DNA from: Chitinophagaceae bacterium
Lineage (GTDB): Bacteria > Bacteroidota > Bacteroidia > Chitinophagales > Chitinophagaceae
NCBI GenBank assembly: GCA_016719165.1
Contig: JADKAJ010000002.1
Location: forward strand, 1 to 64,000
Direction: 5' to 3'
DNA: 64,000 nucleotides
The translations under genes and the position numbers were made by a program. This document shows, one piece after another, positions 28,142-38,197 of this stretch (the stretch's first letter is position 1; each line of letters starts with the position of its first letter). The notes beneath the pieces were generated by a model. The model was given only the letters and a program-made list of their open reading frames with translations, was not told where the DNA came from and ran no database searches.

Positions 28142-29284
28142 TTAATGATGAACCGCATGCGCCTCATCGTGATGCTCACCTTCCAGGGCCTGTCCGATAA
28201 ATACTGCTGTCAGCATCGTAAAGATGAAGGCTTGTAAGAAGGCCACCAGTACTTCGATCAGGTATATAAATACAGTAAACCCTATTGATAGCGGAGATGC
28301 ACCCCATCCGGCAATTGGATTTAACTCTCCGAAAATGAATATCAATGAAATCAAACAAATAATGATAATGTGCCCGGCCACCATATTGGCAAAAAGACGA
28401 ATGATAAGGGCAAAGGGCTTAATGAACACACTCAGAAACTCTACCGGTACCAAAATGAACTTAACACCCAGTGGTACCCCCGGAGGGTTGAAGATATGTC
28501 CCCAGTAGTGCTTATTGGAACTGAACAATATCACTACAAAGGATATGAGACCAAGTACTGCTGTAAAAGCAATATTACCTGTTACGTTAGCAGAACCGGG
28601 AATCAAACCAAAAATATTATTGATAAGGATGAAAAAGAAAACAGTAAGCAGGTAAGGAAGATACTTCTCATACTTATGGCCAAGATTCGGTTTTGCTACT
28701 TCATCCCGTACAAATGTGATAACAGGCTCCAGCAGGCTTTGAGAACCTTTTGGGGCAGAAGTAACACCTACTCCGCTTTTATATCTTTTTGCAATCCTCA
28801 GCATTATCCAAACGAAAACTATCAACGCCAAAATCATTTGCACCACGTTGCGGGTCATTGAGAGGTCGTAAATTTTTACAGCAGCATCATACTTACCATT
28901 CTCATCAACCGCTACAATATCGCCAACGGCAAATTTCTTGGGATCTAATCCCATTTCTTTAATTGAATGATCAGTGAGCATGGCATAACCATTATGGTTA
29001 TGATGTCCGTGCTCAAACTTAGAAGACATGAAGCTGGTAAACCCTTTCTGTGGAGAATAAAGGATGACAGGAAGTGGGATGGTAACCGGTTTGCCGCCAA
29101 TATCCATGAAATGGAACTCATGCCCGTTCAAAACGTGGCCAAATATGACTTCGGAAGCATTAAATTTCTTCTTTTCACCATCTTTTTCGCCTTCCCCACC
29201 ACCAGCAAAAGCCTGCAATGAAAATAGAACAAAAAATAAGCTGAAAACCGCTACAGTAAAGGATTTGAAACGACGTACTAACAT
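28142..29284 (-). CDS. atpB: F0 ATP synthase subunit a with long N-terminal extension
   Basis: A 380-aa protein, much longer than the about 270 aa of E. coli. It has a signal-like segment (VAVFSLFFVLFSLQAFAGG), then an about 120-aa extracytoplasmic domain (with EHGHHNHNG), as seen in other Bacteroidota. The membrane part holds the essential Arg in IIRLFANMVAGH. It is the first gene of the unit. TATCTTTG at 29312-29305 on the minus strand is a likely promoter -7 element, although no TTG sits at the ideal distance. No atpI or atpZ lies upstream. Confidence 0.92.
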   Translation of the reverse strand: MLVRRFKSFTVAVFSLFFVLFSLQAFAGGGEGEKDGEKKKFNASEVIFGHVLNGHEFHFMDIGGKPVTIPLPVILYSPQKGFTSFMSSKFEHGHHNHNGYAMLTDHSIKEMGLDPKKFAVGDIVAVDENGKYDAAVKIYDLSMTRNVVQMILALIVFVWIMLRIAKRYKSGVGVTSAPKGSQSLLEPVITFVRDEVAKPNLGHKYEKYLPYLLTVFFFILINNIFGLIPGSANVTGNIAFTAVLGLISFVVILFSSNKHYWGHIFNPPGVPLGVKFILVPVEFLSVFIKPFALIIRLFANMVAGHIIIICLISLIFIFGELNPIAGWGASPLSIGFTVFIYLIEVLVAFLQAFIFTMLTAVFIGQALEGEHHDEAHAVHH

Positions 29285-29445
29285 ACCTGTTCCGAAATTT
29301 GGCGCAAAGATAAGGGGGTGGGGGCAAAAACGAACCGGGATTGAAAGGAATTTAGTGATTTATACAAAAATGAATATCAGTAATCATTGTACACCATTCT
29401 TCACCAGCAGTAAATTCTGATTATCAAGGTAATGAACCTCTGAAA

Positions 29446-31263
29446 TCAGCTATTTTCAGGGTTAGTTTCCTGGAACTGCATCTCATGTAATTGGGCATAA
29501 AAACCACCCTTTTTTATTAATTCTTCATGAGTGCCGGATTCCTTTACTTCACCCTTGTCAAGTACAATAATTTTATGCGCTTTTCTGATCGTCGAAAGCC
29601 GGTGAGCAATAACGATAGATGTCCGGCCCTTTATCAGGGTATCTATTGCATGCTGAATCAGCTGTTCACTTTCTGTGTCTACCGAAGAAGTAGCTTCATC
29701 CAGGATGAGAATGGATGGATTATACAACATTGCCCGTATAAATGACAATAATTGACGCTGCCCCAGCGATAAAGTAGCTCCTCGTTCCATCACATTGTAA
29801 TCATATCCGCCTGGTAGCCGCATAATAAAATCATGCATCTCAATGAGTTTGGCCGCTTCCGTTACTTTCTCTCTTGAAATTTCAGGGTTCCGCAGTGTGA
29901 TATTGTCAATCACCGAACCTGAGAACAAAAAAACATCCTGTAGTACTACTCCAATATTTTTACGCAGAATTTCAAGATTGAACTGTTCAATATTTACATC
30001 ATCTATTTTAATACTTCCTTGTTGAATATGATACAACCGGTTCAGCAAACTGATAATCGTCGATTTGCCGCTACCGGTGTGGCCAACGATTGCAATGGTT
30101 TCTCCCGGGTTAACCAAAAAGGAAACATCTTTAAGCACCGGAACCCCGGGATTGTATTCGAATACTACCTTTTCAAATTCAATTTTCCCTTTTACTACAT
30201 CAGGTGTATAAGCATCCGAAGGATCAGCAGGAGTAAAATCATCATTATCCAATACTTTAAACACCCTTTCGCTGGCGATGATGCCCATTTGCAATACATT
30301 GAATTTGTCGGCAATCACCCTGAGCGGACGAAACAGTAAATTAAGACAAAGAATAAAAGAGATAACCGTTCCCTGCTGGCTTTGGTGCAGGTCCAACGCC
30401 TCTTTGGAGGTCCACCATACAACCAATCCAATAGATAAAGCCAGTACAATTTCCACTAACGGGAAAAAAACCGAGTATGCAAAAATGGCTTTGATATTCG
30501 CATTACGATGCTCCCTGTTAATCTTCTTAAACTTTTCAAATTCCCTGTCTTCGGCAGCAAAAGCCTGCACTACCGCCATACCGGTAAGATGTTCCTGCAC
30601 AAATGCATTCAATGCAGCTACTGCATTCCTTACTTTATGAAAAGAACGGTTGATACTTTCTTTGAAATAATAAGTGCCGATAAGCATGATTGGGAATGGT
30701 ATCAATGCGATGAAGGTCAGTTGCCAGTCAGTCCAGAACATAAACACCAGTACACAGACTATTGAAAGCAGATCAGCCAGGATGGGAACCAGTCCATCTG
30801 AAAAAATATCATTGATGGATTCAATATCATTAATGGTCCTTGTAGTGAGTGTGCCAATTGGTGTTTTGTCAAACTGTGAAAGATTGAGATTAATTATTTT
30901 TTCATACGTAGCAACCCTCATATCCTTTACTACGGACTGACCCAATACAGCCGTTGTAAAGGAGAAAAAAAACCGCATGGCAGTTTCAATTAATATCAAC
31001 CCGATTTGAATAAGGGTAATATTAATCAGCATGGCGGCTATCTCATTGGTAATATATTCATTGACCGTAAGCTGAATAAGCATTGGTCTTACCGGCGTAA
31101 TAATAGCCAGTAGTATAGCCAGTAGTATAGAAAGATAAAATTTCTTCTTGTATGGTGCAGCATAGCGGAACACCCTCCGCAATAAGGCAAAATCGAAAAA
31201 AGTTTTTTTAGGTGTTGACAAAGTGAATAGTTGAAGAAGTCTGACTCCGCAGACAAGCAGCAA
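29446..31263 (-). CDS. ABC half-transporter (MsbA-like exporter)
   Basis: A 605-aa fused membrane and ATPase protein that would act as a homodimer. Six membrane helices occupy residues about 45-330. Walker A is GHTGSGKST near residue 398, the signature is LSLGQRQ, and Walker B is ILILDEATSSVD, with the switch His in VIAHRLST. Such proteins flip lipids, peptides or drugs. No ATG occurs near the N-terminus: the frame opens with TTG at 31263 and another TTG is available near 31219, so the start is uncertain. The upstream gene ends 34 bp before, suggesting one transcript. Confidence 0.88.
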   Translation of the reverse strand: MLLVCGVRLLQLFTLSTPKKTFFDFALLRRVFRYAAPYKKKFYLSILLAILLAIITPVRPMLIQLTVNEYITNEIAAMLINITLIQIGLILIETAMRFFFSFTTAVLGQSVVKDMRVATYEKIINLNLSQFDKTPIGTLTTRTINDIESINDIFSDGLVPILADLLSIVCVLVFMFWTDWQLTFIALIPFPIMLIGTYYFKESINRSFHKVRNAVAALNAFVQEHLTGMAVVQAFAAEDREFEKFKKINREHRNANIKAIFAYSVFFPLVEIVLALSIGLVVWWTSKEALDLHQSQQGTVISFILCLNLLFRPLRVIADKFNVLQMGIIASERVFKVLDNDDFTPADPSDAYTPDVVKGKIEFEKVVFEYNPGVPVLKDVSFLVNPGETIAIVGHTGSGKSTIISLLNRLYHIQQGSIKIDDVNIEQFNLEILRKNIGVVLQDVFLFSGSVIDNITLRNPEISREKVTEAAKLIEMHDFIMRLPGGYDYNVMERGATLSLGQRQLLSFIRAMLYNPSILILDEATSSVDTESEQLIQHAIDTLIKGRTSIVIAHRLSTIRKAHKIIVLDKGEVKESGTHEELIKKGGFYAQLHEMQFQETNPENS

Positions 31264-31296
31264 ATTTAGACAGAAGTGAACAGAAAGGATTACCGT

Positions 31297-33555
31297 TTAT
31301 TGATTTTCCTCTTCACGCCCCATGGCTTTTGTGTACGCTTTGATAAATAAAGCACCAAGATTTTTATGCGGAGGTACATAATCCTCAAATATCTTATCAG
31401 TAACCATCTTATCCAACTCTTTCCAGAAGGGTATCCATTCTATATTACTTCCGGCTCTGAGTTTCTCCATTATTAATTTTAAAAATGGATTGTTTACTGG
31501 TGCATCCGCTATCTGTTTGGTTCCGATGATATGCGCATCGGGTGCTTTCGCCAGGATATCATGTATCATGCGATAACCACCACAAGAACCCATAAAGACA
31601 ATCTTTGAGGCAGCAGACATCTGTTCGATCGTATAAGGAGCATTATAACTATGACCCCTGTTGATTGTAACGGATGGAATAATTCCGTTTTTCTCCAGGT
31701 ACTGGCACAAGGCTTCCTGTGCTTTTGCATCCTCCCCTGTTTCTTCGGGCAATGGCCTGTTCATAAAAAGAGAGACCGGCCGGCCCTTTGCTGAGGAAAT
31801 AGTAACCCACTGCTTGTTACTACCATCAATTTTCCAATTGGGGTTATTGAACATACTGATCAGCCCGGGGAAAACACCTATCCCGTCTTTATCGCCGTAA
31901 ATAAATAGCTGAACAGCCACATGCCCGCTGTCATATCCTAATGCACTAAATGGCACTTCATATACCGGAGGTATCCCTAATTCTTTAGTCAGGTCAATTT
32001 TCTGAGTGGTATCAGCAGACAGAAAAAGTTTATTTAAAATATTATAAATCGCCATCCCCTTCGTATTGTTACTGGCAACAGTTCGCCGGTAATTATCCTG
32101 AATATTTAACAGCATTCGTTCTGCAACGGGCTTCAATGTTTCGGCAATACTTGCATAGGAGTCTGCTACATCAACCCCGTCTTCCAGGCCATCAGATTTT
32201 TCCAGGTTCTTCACAAATGCCCGCATCAAAGTATTGGCGGGGTCTTCTTCACCCGGCTGATCACTCTTTGGAAAAGAAGCAAGAAAATGATCCAGTGTAT
32301 TAAACCCTGCCGACATTTTGATAAATTTTCTGTACTTATCAAAATTCAATAACATTAACAGGGAGTCGCCCCGGTTATTGATCTTTTGCATCATCAAAGG
32401 ATATACCCCTTTTACAAAGCTGGATGTATAAATAGAACCATCAGACGATACAGCCAGGTAATACAACTCCTGTGCGTTCAGTGCCTGAATGCACCTGAAA
32501 CGAATTTCAGGGTTTCTTTCATTATGCAAGCCGTTAATTATATTGATAAAATCAGCTTTCGCTTTATCTTCCAGTCTCCGCGTCAATGACTTAAACTCAA
32601 ATGCGGTGTCCTTATTGATGGCCCTGGCCACATAATCCATCTGTGTCTTTACCAGCAGCTGATAATAGAGTACTGAATCATCTTTGGCTGCATCGATTTC
32701 TTTCAGTGTTAATTTTCCGTTTACAATATTGTCAAGGAAAGGAAAATATTGCTGGCCACTTTTACTTCGGGCCATAGTGGCTATTGTTTTGATGAACATA
32801 TCATCAGAAATATTCCGGATGATTACACCTAGCTTATTACCGGCAGCTGCATAGTCATATAATTGTCTTGGGTATTTTTTTGCAATAGCCCTGACCAGGC
32901 TGTCCGCAAAGGGTACATCTGGATTTTGTTGCAGAATCGAAAAGATTCTGCCAGGATGAAGCTGGCAAAGTTTAAGCACCAACCTGTCTTTTACCGGCTG
33001 GTAGCCTGGATTTTTTTCAAAAATATTTGCATTGATGAGATTTGTACCTGCATCATACGACAAAGGATAAACAATATTCTCGATGGACCTTCCCAGCCTG
33101 TCTGCATTCATGCAGGCCTCATAAGCACTGATAATAGCGGAAAGATTCAATGGATTAATTTTTCTATCCGATTGCTGTTTCCAGTTTTGGCGAAAATATT
33201 TTAACAGGTTTTCAAGCCCGAAGAGGTAATTTACTTTCAACCGGTGATCAAACCCGGCATCCGTTTCAATACTATATTGTAACCAGTCCACTTTCTTAAC
33301 GAGGGATTGGGATAACATCAGGTTAATCTCTTCCTTGTCGCTGGGTGCAAATAAATTATCCCGATTTCCATCCGAACCGAGAATAGCCTTTTGTTCTGCA
33401 TCTATCAATTCATGGTTTCTTTCCCGCCTGAATTCAGGTTTATATTTGGCCGGTATGGCAAGGGTATCGAAACTGCTAAAGCTTTGGCTTTTTGCAACAG
33501 AAAGGGCCAACAGGAAAAGAGGGAGAAAAATAAGGTATCTGGTTATTGCTATCAT
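31297..33555 (-). CDS. Large secreted protein with His/Cys protease-like C-terminus
   Basis: A 752-aa protein with a signal peptide (MIAITRYLIFLPLFLLALSVAKS). Residues about 25-550 are mostly helical and unassigned. The C-terminal about 200 residues contain TINRGHSY (His635) and, 23 residues on, IVFMGSCGGY (Cys658), each at the end of a predicted beta strand. This is the layout of clan CD cysteine peptidases (caspase, gingipain, clostripain, CHAT), where a His after one strand and a Cys after the next form the dyad. That assignment is inference from the motif only. It is the first gene of a probable two-gene unit with the ABC half-transporter. Confidence 0.6.
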   Translation of the reverse strand: MIAITRYLIFLPLFLLALSVAKSQSFSSFDTLAIPAKYKPEFRRERNHELIDAEQKAILGSDGNRDNLFAPSDKEEINLMLSQSLVKKVDWLQYSIETDAGFDHRLKVNYLFGLENLLKYFRQNWKQQSDRKINPLNLSAIISAYEACMNADRLGRSIENIVYPLSYDAGTNLINANIFEKNPGYQPVKDRLVLKLCQLHPGRIFSILQQNPDVPFADSLVRAIAKKYPRQLYDYAAAGNKLGVIIRNISDDMFIKTIATMARSKSGQQYFPFLDNIVNGKLTLKEIDAAKDDSVLYYQLLVKTQMDYVARAINKDTAFEFKSLTRRLEDKAKADFINIINGLHNERNPEIRFRCIQALNAQELYYLAVSSDGSIYTSSFVKGVYPLMMQKINNRGDSLLMLLNFDKYRKFIKMSAGFNTLDHFLASFPKSDQPGEEDPANTLMRAFVKNLEKSDGLEDGVDVADSYASIAETLKPVAERMLLNIQDNYRRTVASNNTKGMAIYNILNKLFLSADTTQKIDLTKELGIPPVYEVPFSALGYDSGHVAVQLFIYGDKDGIGVFPGLISMFNNPNWKIDGSNKQWVTISSAKGRPVSLFMNRPLPEETGEDAKAQEALCQYLEKNGIIPSVTINRGHSYNAPYTIEQMSAASKIVFMGSCGGYRMIHDILAKAPDAHIIGTKQIADAPVNNPFLKLIMEKLRAGSNIEWIPFWKELDKMVTDKIFEDYVPPHKNLGALFIKAYTKAMGREEENQ

Positions 33556-33696
33556 AAGGATGAGGCGTAAAGTTACTAAGCCCTGTTGAAAGTTTCATTT
33601 TAGCTTTTGCTGTTGATACAGACGGCTTTACAAAGCATAAAGCTGTCTGGATCCTGTTAAATATTTTTATTGCCGCTTGGTAGTGACCTCATTTAT

Positions 33697-33714
33697 ATTA
33701 AGTTATCATTAAGT
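33697..33714 (+). promoter_or_regulatory. Possible Pho-box-like direct repeat upstream of the response regulator
   Basis: ATTAAGT occurs twice, 11 bp apart (33697 and 33708), about 75 bp before the regulator start. The spacing equals one helical turn, as for PhoB-family sites, but the repeat is AT-rich and could be chance. Confidence 0.25.
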
Positions 33715-33786
33715 CTGTGTAAACGACTGCCTGTAAATTTCCCTGCTAGTCATTTTCCCGTTAGGTTTGCGCAAATTATTTCCAGT

Positions 33787-34464
33787 ATGGAAACCAAAGC
33801 CCGGAAAGTACTGATTGCTGATGACGAACCGGACATCCTTGAGATCCTGAAATACAACCTTTCCAACGAAGGTTATGAAGTCATTACTGCTAAAGACGGT
33901 GATGAAGCGCTGGAAAAAGCCCGTCGTTCTATGCCCGATCTTATAGTGCTGGACGTAATGATGCCCAAAAAAACTGGTGTGGAAGTTTGCCAGCTGCTAA
34001 GGGCACAAGCTGCTTTTAAAGAAACGCTGATCATTTTCCTGACAGCGGTAAATGACGAAGGCACACAGATAAAAGGATTGGAAACCGGTGCAGATGACTA
34101 TCTGAGTAAACCGGTAAGTCCAAAAGTTTTTATAAGCCGGATTAATGCATTGTTCCGCAGGTTGAACAAAACGGAAGCACGGATTCTGACTATTGATAAT
34201 ATAACCATTGACCCGGAGCGATTTATTGTGAAAGTGGGAGAAAATGAGATCGTTCTGGCTAAAAAAGAATTTGAATTGTTGTATCTGCTGGCGGTAAAGC
34301 CCGGCCGTGTTTTTCTTCGCAATGAAATACTAAACCAGGTGTGGGGCAATGATGTGATTGTTGGCGACCGCACAATAGATGTTCATATCCGCAAGATCAG
34401 GCAGAAGTTAGGTATCGATTGCATAACAACGGTAAAAGGAGTTGGGTATAAGTTCGAACTCTAA
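33787..34464 (+). CDS. OmpR/PhoB-family response regulator
   Basis: A 225-aa two-domain regulator. The receiver domain has the acidic pocket DDEP (residues 12-13), the phospho-acceptor Asp56 in VLDVMMP and the Lys in LSKPVS. The C-terminal winged helix (residues about 130-225) ends GDRTIDVHIRKIRQKLG..VKGVGYKF, typical of PhoB. ATG at 33787 is chosen over an upstream frame start because it gives the standard N-terminus. It is followed 93 bp later by a PhoR-like kinase, so this is probably the phosphate-starvation pair, but other signals are possible. Confidence 0.85.
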   Translation: METKARKVLIADDEPDILEILKYNLSNEGYEVITAKDGDEALEKARRSMPDLIVLDVMMPKKTGVEVCQLLRAQAAFKETLIIFLTAVNDEGTQIKGLETGADDYLSKPVSPKVFISRINALFRRLNKTEARILTIDNITIDPERFIVKVGENEIVLAKKEFELLYLLAVKPGRVFLRNEILNQVWGNDVIVGDRTIDVHIRKIRQKLGIDCITTVKGVGYKFEL

Positions 34465-34557
34465 CCCATCTACCTTATGCAATAAGCTTTCCGCTTTTTG
34501 CTTTTTGCCTTTTGCATTTCCTACTGCACTCAACCTTATCCCTTGTACCTTCGTACC

Positions 34558-35607
34558 ATGTTTTCTATTAAAAATATTTCTCCAAGACAGATAGCTGTCT
34601 TTACTGCCCTGGTACTGGCAATACCGGAGAGTATTCTTGTATTAATAGTAGAAAAAAGTTGGGTATGGGGGGTTGGCTCCTTTTTAGTAATCTTTATTGG
34701 CAGTTATTTTCTTATCTCTTTTATGCTGGAAAGATTTATCTACAGGAAAATAAAACTCATTTATAAATTCATTTACAAAACCAAGGCCACCAGGAAAGAA
34801 GAAACCTATTATAAATATGTATTACCTCAAAAGAGCATAGATGAGGTCCGTGAAGATGTAGAGGCCTGGGCTACAAAAAATGAAGAAGAACTGGACCTGC
34901 TACGCCGTAATGAACAGTTCCGTAAAGAATTTTTACAAAATCTTTCGCATGAATTTAAAACCCCTGTTTTTGCCATACAAGGCTATGTGGACACCCTGTT
35001 GTCCGGGGCATTGGCTAATCCTGAGGTAAATAAAAAATTTCTCGAGAAAACGGCAAAGAATGTGGACCGCCTGACTCACCTGCTGAACGACCTTGATGAA
35101 ATTTCAAAACTGGAAAGAGGTGAACTGGTACTCTACAAACAAAATTTTGTGATCCAGGAACTGGTTAAAGATGTCTTCGAAAGCCTCTCAGGCAAAGCAG
35201 AAGCAATGAATATTCATAGCAGCATAAAAAAAGGATGCGAATCGCCGCTTACGGTCTTTGCAGATAAAGAAAAGATACGGCAGGTACTTACCAACCTGGT
35301 GGAGAACTCCATTAAGTATGGCAAACAAAACGGGAGCATTACCGCCAGTATGTATAAAACAGATGGGAAACATATATTAATAGAGATAAGTGATGATGGA
35401 ATTGGTATCAGTGAAAAACACCTGCCCCGTATTTTCGAACGCTTTTACCGTACCGAAGAAGGCCGGAGCATAGATGTATCCGGAAGTGGCCTGGGTTTGG
35501 CGATCTGTAAACATATAGTGGAGGCGCACGGACAAACCATCCATGTACGCAGTCGGGAAGACATTGGCACCACAATTGGATTTACATTAGATGCAAGAAG
35601 GGATTAA
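34558..35607 (+). CDS. PhoR-like sensor histidine kinase
   Basis: A 349-aa kinase. Two membrane helices span residues about 12-30 and 38-57 with almost no periplasmic loop, as in PhoR, which senses through the Pst/PhoU system and not through a ligand pocket. His131 lies in LSHEFKTP. The ATPase domain shows NLVENSIKYG (N box), DDGIGI (G1), FERFYR (F box) and GSGLGLAI (G2). ATG at 34558 is preferred; the preceding about 60 bp are pyrimidine-rich. It pairs with the response regulator upstream. Confidence 0.87.
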   Translation: MFSIKNISPRQIAVFTALVLAIPESILVLIVEKSWVWGVGSFLVIFIGSYFLISFMLERFIYRKIKLIYKFIYKTKATRKEETYYKYVLPQKSIDEVREDVEAWATKNEEELDLLRRNEQFRKEFLQNLSHEFKTPVFAIQGYVDTLLSGALANPEVNKKFLEKTAKNVDRLTHLLNDLDEISKLERGELVLYKQNFVIQELVKDVFESLSGKAEAMNIHSSIKKGCESPLTVFADKEKIRQVLTNLVENSIKYGKQNGSITASMYKTDGKHILIEISDDGIGISEKHLPRIFERFYRTEEGRSIDVSGSGLGLAICKHIVEAHGQTIHVRSREDIGTTIGFTLDARRD

Positions 35608-35690
35608 TATCAACGGCTCCCTGCAACTTATTAATTTTACCTTTTCCGGATAATAGCTGGTTATTTACAAATAATAATTAACGATACAAT

Positions 35691-37565
35691 ATGAAACTTT
35701 TTTTGTCCATCAGTCTTATTCTCTTAATTCAGCAATCAATAACAGCACAATTACCGGCTATTCCTTCGTCTTATTCTAATATCGGATACGATGAAAAAGG
35801 AAGATTATTTTTTTCTAAAGAAGGTCAGCGATATTATGCAGATACCACAGGTCCCCGCTACACACTTCAGAAATTATTTGGTAACCCTAAAGGAACTGAC
35901 AGTGGTTTGTCATTGGATTTTGGCACTTTTAAAGGGACAGTGACCTATGGTATGATACCTTACGGAAAAGTGCCTCATCCCTTACCGGTTTTTCGCATTA
36001 CCGCTCCGTTGAAAGACGGAAAAGTGAATATCAATATCAAAAATGAATTCCGTAATCCTTACGATTTTGTGAAGTGGTCAGATAATAAAGGTTTTTCTAT
36101 TGGTTATCGCCTGATGGATGAAAAAGGATTGGTGGTGTTTGACGGTGAGGTTACAGCAGAAGGTATTGGCCCTTTTACTGTAGTACCTGCAATATATGAA
36201 GGTCCGTTTATAAGTAATGTGACCGAAACCAGTGCTGTTATCTGGTTTAATACAAACCAACCCGTGCAAACAAGTGTGCTCGTTGATAATAGAGAATTAA
36301 AAAATGAAGCAGATGCCACACATCATGAGTTCAAAATAACCGGACTGAAACCGGGTACAAAATATGCTTACGTTGTGAAAGCAGGTTCTCAATCACAAGC
36401 TTATCACCTGACAACTTCTCCCAAAAAAGGTAGCCGCAAACCTTTTGTTTTTGCCTATACCAGCGACAGCCGCAGTGCTACCGGTGGCGGTGAAAGAAAT
36501 ATATATGGTGCTAATACATATATTATGAAAAAGATTGCAGCGCTTGCTTATCAACAGGGGGCAGCTTTTATGCAGTTCACCGGCGATATGATCAACGGCT
36601 ATTTATCAAATAAGGAAGAACAGCTTGTCCAGTACACTAACTGGAAGAAAGCCATTGAACCTTTTTGGCATTATATACCTTTTTATGCAGGACAGGGAAA
36701 CCATGAAGCACTGGGGTATATTTTCAGGGATACTGCCGGTGCCCAGCGGGCATTTATTGATAAGTTTCCTTATACTATTCACTCTGCAGAACAGGCCATG
36801 CGGGAAGCATTTGTAAACCCGGAGAACGGACCGGTAAGCGAGGATGGTAGTATGTATGACCCCAATCCGGAACAAGTTGATTTCCCTTATTACAGTGAAA
36901 CGGTTTTCTACTATACTTATGATAATACAGCAATGATTGTACTGAACAGTGATTACTGGTTTGCCCCATCTATTAGCAGGGATACATCAACCGGTGGCGG
37001 GCTTCATGGCTATATTATGGACAACCAGTTGGAGTGGCTTCGTAAAACCATACTGCAACTGGAAAAAGACCCGGCCATAGACCATATATTCGTTACACAG
37101 CACACCCCGGTTTTCCCGAATGGCGGACATAAAGGTGACGATATGTGGTATAATGGAAATAATGATAAAAGAACCTATGTAGCAGGTAAACCGGTGGAAA
37201 AGGGGATCATTGAAAGAAGAGATGAATACCTCGATATACTGATCAATAAAAGTAAAAAAGTGGTGGCTGTCCTTACTGGAGATGAGCATAATTACAACCG
37301 GCTGAAGCTGACAAAAAATGTCACCATTTACCCGGATAATTATCCGCATAAAAAACTGAATGTCTCCCGGCATATTTACCAGATCAATAATGGTGCTGCC
37401 GGTGCTCCTTACTATGCACAGGAACAATTGCCCTGGAGTGAACACACGAAAGCATTCAGTGTTGAAAATGCGGTATGCCTTTTTTATGTAAGTGGGAAAA
37501 GTATAAAGATGAGAGTACTCAATCCGGATACCTTAAACCAGATTGATGAAATAACACTTCGCTGA
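35691..37565 (+). CDS. Purple acid phosphatase-like metallophosphoesterase (secreted)
   Basis: A 624-aa protein with a signal peptide (MKLFLSISLILLIQQSITAQ). An Fn3/PAP N-terminal domain lies near residues 165-245 (AVIWFNTNQPVQTSVLVDN). The dimetal phosphoesterase core shows Asp259 in TSDSR, Asp299 in FTGDMING, Asn337-His338 in GQGNHEA, HTP near the middle and GDEHNYNR toward the end. It should release phosphate from esters outside the cytoplasm. It stands 83 bp behind the PhoR-like kinase on the same strand, consistent with phosphate scavenging. Confidence 0.85.
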   Translation: MKLFLSISLILLIQQSITAQLPAIPSSYSNIGYDEKGRLFFSKEGQRYYADTTGPRYTLQKLFGNPKGTDSGLSLDFGTFKGTVTYGMIPYGKVPHPLPVFRITAPLKDGKVNINIKNEFRNPYDFVKWSDNKGFSIGYRLMDEKGLVVFDGEVTAEGIGPFTVVPAIYEGPFISNVTETSAVIWFNTNQPVQTSVLVDNRELKNEADATHHEFKITGLKPGTKYAYVVKAGSQSQAYHLTTSPKKGSRKPFVFAYTSDSRSATGGGERNIYGANTYIMKKIAALAYQQGAAFMQFTGDMINGYLSNKEEQLVQYTNWKKAIEPFWHYIPFYAGQGNHEALGYIFRDTAGAQRAFIDKFPYTIHSAEQAMREAFVNPENGPVSEDGSMYDPNPEQVDFPYYSETVFYYTYDNTAMIVLNSDYWFAPSISRDTSTGGGLHGYIMDNQLEWLRKTILQLEKDPAIDHIFVTQHTPVFPNGGHKGDDMWYNGNNDKRTYVAGKPVEKGIIERRDEYLDILINKSKKVVAVLTGDEHNYNRLKLTKNVTIYPDNYPHKKLNVSRHIYQINNGAAGAPYYAQEQLPWSEHTKAFSVENAVCLFYVSGKSIKMRVLNPDTLNQIDEITLR

Positions 37566-37580
37566 CAGGCAACTAAAAAC

Positions 37581-37979
37581 TTAATACCATTCTTTCCCTT
37601 CAACAAGGCTTTTCAGTAATTCGGCCCCTTCAATCGTCATTTCTGTACTCATCACTTTGTTATCCATATCAAACAAAAAGTGACAACAACCCTCTTCCGT
37701 GTATTTAAAGATCACCGGCAATACAATTTCACCTTTGCTGAAAAAGACCATATTACCATCATACCCGCATTTGTACAACTCCCCTTTCTTACCATCTACC
37801 AGGCTGATAAACTTTTGTATTGCTTTTCCCTCCGTTGTACTAACTGTTTTAATTACTGAATCACTGTTGGGAATATTAAAAGTGATAACAAGGCTATCAG
37901 CAACAGCTAATTTTTTGCTTACAACAGAACCACCGCAGGAGGTTACAATTATTAATCCTGCTAAGAGAAATATTCTCAT
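37581..37979 (-). CDS. Small lipoprotein
   Basis: A 132-aa lipoprotein: MRIFLLAGLIIVTSCGG has a lipobox with Cys15. ATG at 37979 is chosen to place it. The body (ADSLVITFNIPNSDSVIKTV..MVFFSKGEIVLPVIFKYTEEGCCHFLF) shares its pattern with the lipoprotein at 57352-57789, including the order DSxVI, a Lys-rich middle and a Phe-rich strand before an ELLxxL helix. The two are probably paralogues. Function unknown. It converges on the phosphatase gene. Confidence 0.65.
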   Translation of the reverse strand: MRIFLLAGLIIVTSCGGSVVSKKLAVADSLVITFNIPNSDSVIKTVSTTEGKAIQKFISLVDGKKGELYKCGYDGNMVFFSKGEIVLPVIFKYTEEGCCHFLFDMDNKVMSTEMTIEGAELLKSLVEGKEWY

Positions 37980-38197
37980 ACCTGTTTCATTTGATGAAAA
38001 AAAGCTTCCATGCACTGATTTCTGAATCTTTACAGTCAAAGACTAAAATACAATAATAAAAGCTTAAGGGAAAGACCCGGCTTAAGCCAAAGACCCATCT
38101 TCACAAAGCAAACTGATACATAGCCCGGAAATGAAGATATAATTACATCACATACATATTACAATTCCTTAAAGCAGTATTCACTTTCAGGTAATAG

